From Thermotoga sp. (GTDB lineage Bacteria; Thermotogota; Thermotogae; B21-G9), in contig QNAU01000050.1 of the NCBI GenBank assembly GCA_003641545.1, forward strand, positions 1 through 8,458: a DNA stretch of 8,458 nucleotides. Reading direction: 5' to 3'. How positions within the stretch are numbered: position 1 is the first letter of the stretch; each line of letters opens with the position of its first letter. The translations under genes and the position numbers were made by a program. Under the pieces are notes generated by a model that was not told the DNA's origin, made no database searches, and worked only from the letters and a program-made list of their open reading frames with translations. Positions 7,076-8,458 of this stretch are shown piece after piece.

Positions 7076-8371
7076 ATGTCGAAGAATCTATACGTCACGG
7101 TGATAGATCTCGGTTCAAACAGACTGAAAGGTTTGGTTGGTGAAGTGGGAGAAAAGGGTTTGAGGGTGCTTGCGAGTGCGATGATGAAAACTAAGGGGAT
7201 GGAAAATGGGGACATCAGTGATGCGGTGGCTTTCAAGGATGCGGTGGAAAATCTGGTGTTGGAACTTGAAACTCAGGAGCCTAAACAGTCGGAGTCGGTT
7301 TACTGCATCGTTCTGTCGGATGGATACACGAATCTTCGAACATCGAGTGTGGAGGAAAAGTTTCAAGAAAAGGTCGTGGTGGATGATGATCTTCTGATCG
7401 ATGTCATCGAAAGATTTCACGAGGCTGAAGCGATTCAAAGAGAAAACACACAAGCTTTCGAACCGATGGTGGGGGAGGAAAGGATCCTTCACATAGTCCC
7501 AAGAAGATACATCATAGATGGCGTGAAATCTGTTTCGAATCCTCTGGATATGGAAGTTTCATCGCTCGGCGTGGAAGCTTCCATAATATTCACCGACAGG
7601 TTGAGCATCGATACTTTGGAGAATCTCTTAGATGATCTGTCCATAACTGGATTCCCAACGTATTCAGGGATATTCGTTTCATCCGAATACTGTCTCGGAA
7701 TAGAGGAGAAGAACAGAGGAGTCGTGTTATTGGATCTCGGATATTCGAGATCCACGATCTTGATGTACTTCAAAGGAGCGCCGATACATCTGTGTTCAGT
7801 GCCACTTGGAATGGCGAACATTCTCAAAGACATCATGAACGTTCTCGGGACGTCGTTGGATGAGGCGGAGAGACTTTTCATTCATCATGGGTGTGCATTT
7901 CCGGAATACATAAAGGATGATGAGAATGTCAGTTACAATCTGTTGGATGGGAAGAAACAGGGAGAAGTGAGTTTGAAAAAGTTATCGCTGATAATATACG
8001 CGAGACTGAGAGAAATACTTGGATTGGTGAAACGGGAGATAAAGAAGGTGGAGATCTCCATGATAAAGGGGGAGATTTCCGGAATACCCGGTGGTGTGGT
8101 TCTCATAGGTGGGGGTGCGAAGCTGAAAAATGTTGTGGATGTCGCTCAAGAAATATTCAAGATGCCCGTGAGGATAGGGAAGATAGAACAGGAAATAGAT
8201 TATGCTGAGGATATCGCGGACAATCCAATTTACGTGCCAGTCATCTCAGCCTTTCTTTGGTTCAGTGAACATGAAATAGTTGAGGAAGGAGTGGTGGAAT
8301 CCGTTGTGAAGGTTAAAAAGAGGGTGAACCCATTGAAAAAACTGTGGGAATTGTTCAAAAAGCTCGTTTGA
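7076..8371 (+). CDS. ftsA: Cell division protein FtsA (actin-like membrane tether of FtsZ)
   Basis: FtsA is an actin-family ATP-binding protein that polymerises on the inner membrane, anchors FtsZ filaments and recruits later divisome proteins. The 431-residue chain has the expected layout. Phosphate-1 loop VIDLGSNRLKG is at residues 9-19. The FtsA-specific 1C domain occupies roughly residues 85-160. Phosphate-2 position VVLLDLGYSRST is at 216-227 with Asp220, and the adenosine motif VVLIGGGA is at 341-348. The last 15 residues, VNPLKKLWELFKKLV, form a basic amphipathic helix matching the membrane-targeting sequence. The phosphate-2 loop lacks the usual second glycine and threonine pattern (DLGGGTT-like), as in my recollection of Thermotoga FtsA. 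The ftsZ start follows 12 bases after the stop, and ftsQ precedes it by 6 bases. The identity is secured by this context plus the C-terminal helix. Confidence 0.93.
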   Translation: MSKNLYVTVIDLGSNRLKGLVGEVGEKGLRVLASAMMKTKGMENGDISDAVAFKDAVENLVLELETQEPKQSESVYCIVLSDGYTNLRTSSVEEKFQEKVVVDDDLLIDVIERFHEAEAIQRENTQAFEPMVGEERILHIVPRRYIIDGVKSVSNPLDMEVSSLGVEASIIFTDRLSIDTLENLLDDLSITGFPTYSGIFVSSEYCLGIEEKNRGVVLLDLGYSRSTILMYFKGAPIHLCSVPLGMANILKDIMNVLGTSLDEAERLFIHHGCAFPEYIKDDENVSYNLLDGKKQGEVSLKKLSLIIYARLREILGLVKREIKKVEISMIKGEISGIPGGVVLIGGGAKLKNVVDVAQEIFKMPVRIGKIEQEIDYAEDIADNPIYVPVISAFLWFSEHEIVEEGVVESVVKVKKRVNPLKKLWELFKKLV

Positions 8372-8379
8372 GGAGGTGA
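8372..8379 (+). promoter_or_regulatory. ftsZ ribosome-binding site
   Basis: GGAGGTGA, fully complementary to the 3' end of 16S rRNA, begins immediately after the ftsA stop codon (8369-8371) and ends four bases before the GTG at 8384. It is the strongest ribosome-binding site in the division cluster, consistent with FtsZ being made in excess over FtsA. Confidence 0.8.
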
Positions 8380-8383
8380 AAGA

Positions 8384-8458
8384 GTGTTCGAAATAGACGA
8401 TGGAAAGAACGTGAAAAGGGTTCCAAAGAGATCACCAGTCATAAAGGTTCTCGGGATA
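8384..8458 (+). CDS. ftsZ: Cell division protein FtsZ, first 25 codons only
   Basis: The reading frame begins at GTG 8384 and runs open to the end of the window, giving 25 residues. After a short, charged, poorly conserved leader (FEIDDGKNVKRVPKRSP) it reaches V-I-K-V-L-G-I, which fits the first strand of FtsZ that leads into the GGAGxN nucleotide loop just beyond the window. FtsZ is the tubulin-like GTPase that forms the division ring. Position directly after ftsA with a strong GGAGGTGA site supports the call. Only the N-terminus is visible, so GTPase motifs cannot be checked here. Confidence 0.85.
   Translation, partial: MFEIDDGKNVKRVPKRSPVIKVLGI

Overview
The window looks like a piece of a Thermotogota (Thermotogales) chromosome. 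The gene products resemble the Thermotoga versions of FabZ, GyrB and FtsA most closely. Arginine is mostly AGA/AGG and isoleucine often ATA. Shine-Dalgarno sites are strong GGAGGTGA-type sequences. The arrangement helicase-loader-like gene, gyrB, a small FtsQ-like gene, ftsA, ftsZ resembles the block I recall from Thermotoga maritima. I cannot fix the genus. All genes lie on the + strand, coding density is very high, and no gap between genes exceeds about 110 bases.

Region 1 (1-2451) is a lipid operon. It holds the last codons of a DegV-family fatty-acid-binding protein, then fabZ, fabK and fabD. These encode the dehydratase, the flavin enoyl reductase and the malonyl loading step of type II fatty acid synthesis. 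Spacing is tight, and ribosome-binding sites place the fabK and fabD starts a few codons downstream of the longest possible frames.

Region 2 (2452-4127) is a one-gene transcription unit. An extended -10 promoter precedes a secreted family-5 (oligopeptide/sugar type) ABC solute-binding protein, and a strong intrinsic terminator follows it. No permease or ATPase gene is in the window.

Region 3 (4129-8458) is a replication, topology and division operon. A promoter packed against the preceding terminator leads into a DciA-like (DUF721) replicative-helicase loader gene, gyrB, a TTG-started FtsQ/DivIB-like membrane protein gene, ftsA, and the first 25 codons of ftsZ. Stop codons and the next ribosome-binding site repeatedly overlap, which suggests translational coupling.

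The content is essentially housekeeping. I found no RNA gene, mobile element, CRISPR array or unknown system. The points worth a second look are start-site corrections, compact promoter/terminator architecture, the DegV-FASII linkage, a lysine at the coumarin-contact arginine of GyrB, a divergent FtsA nucleotide loop, and the co-transcription of replication and division genes.
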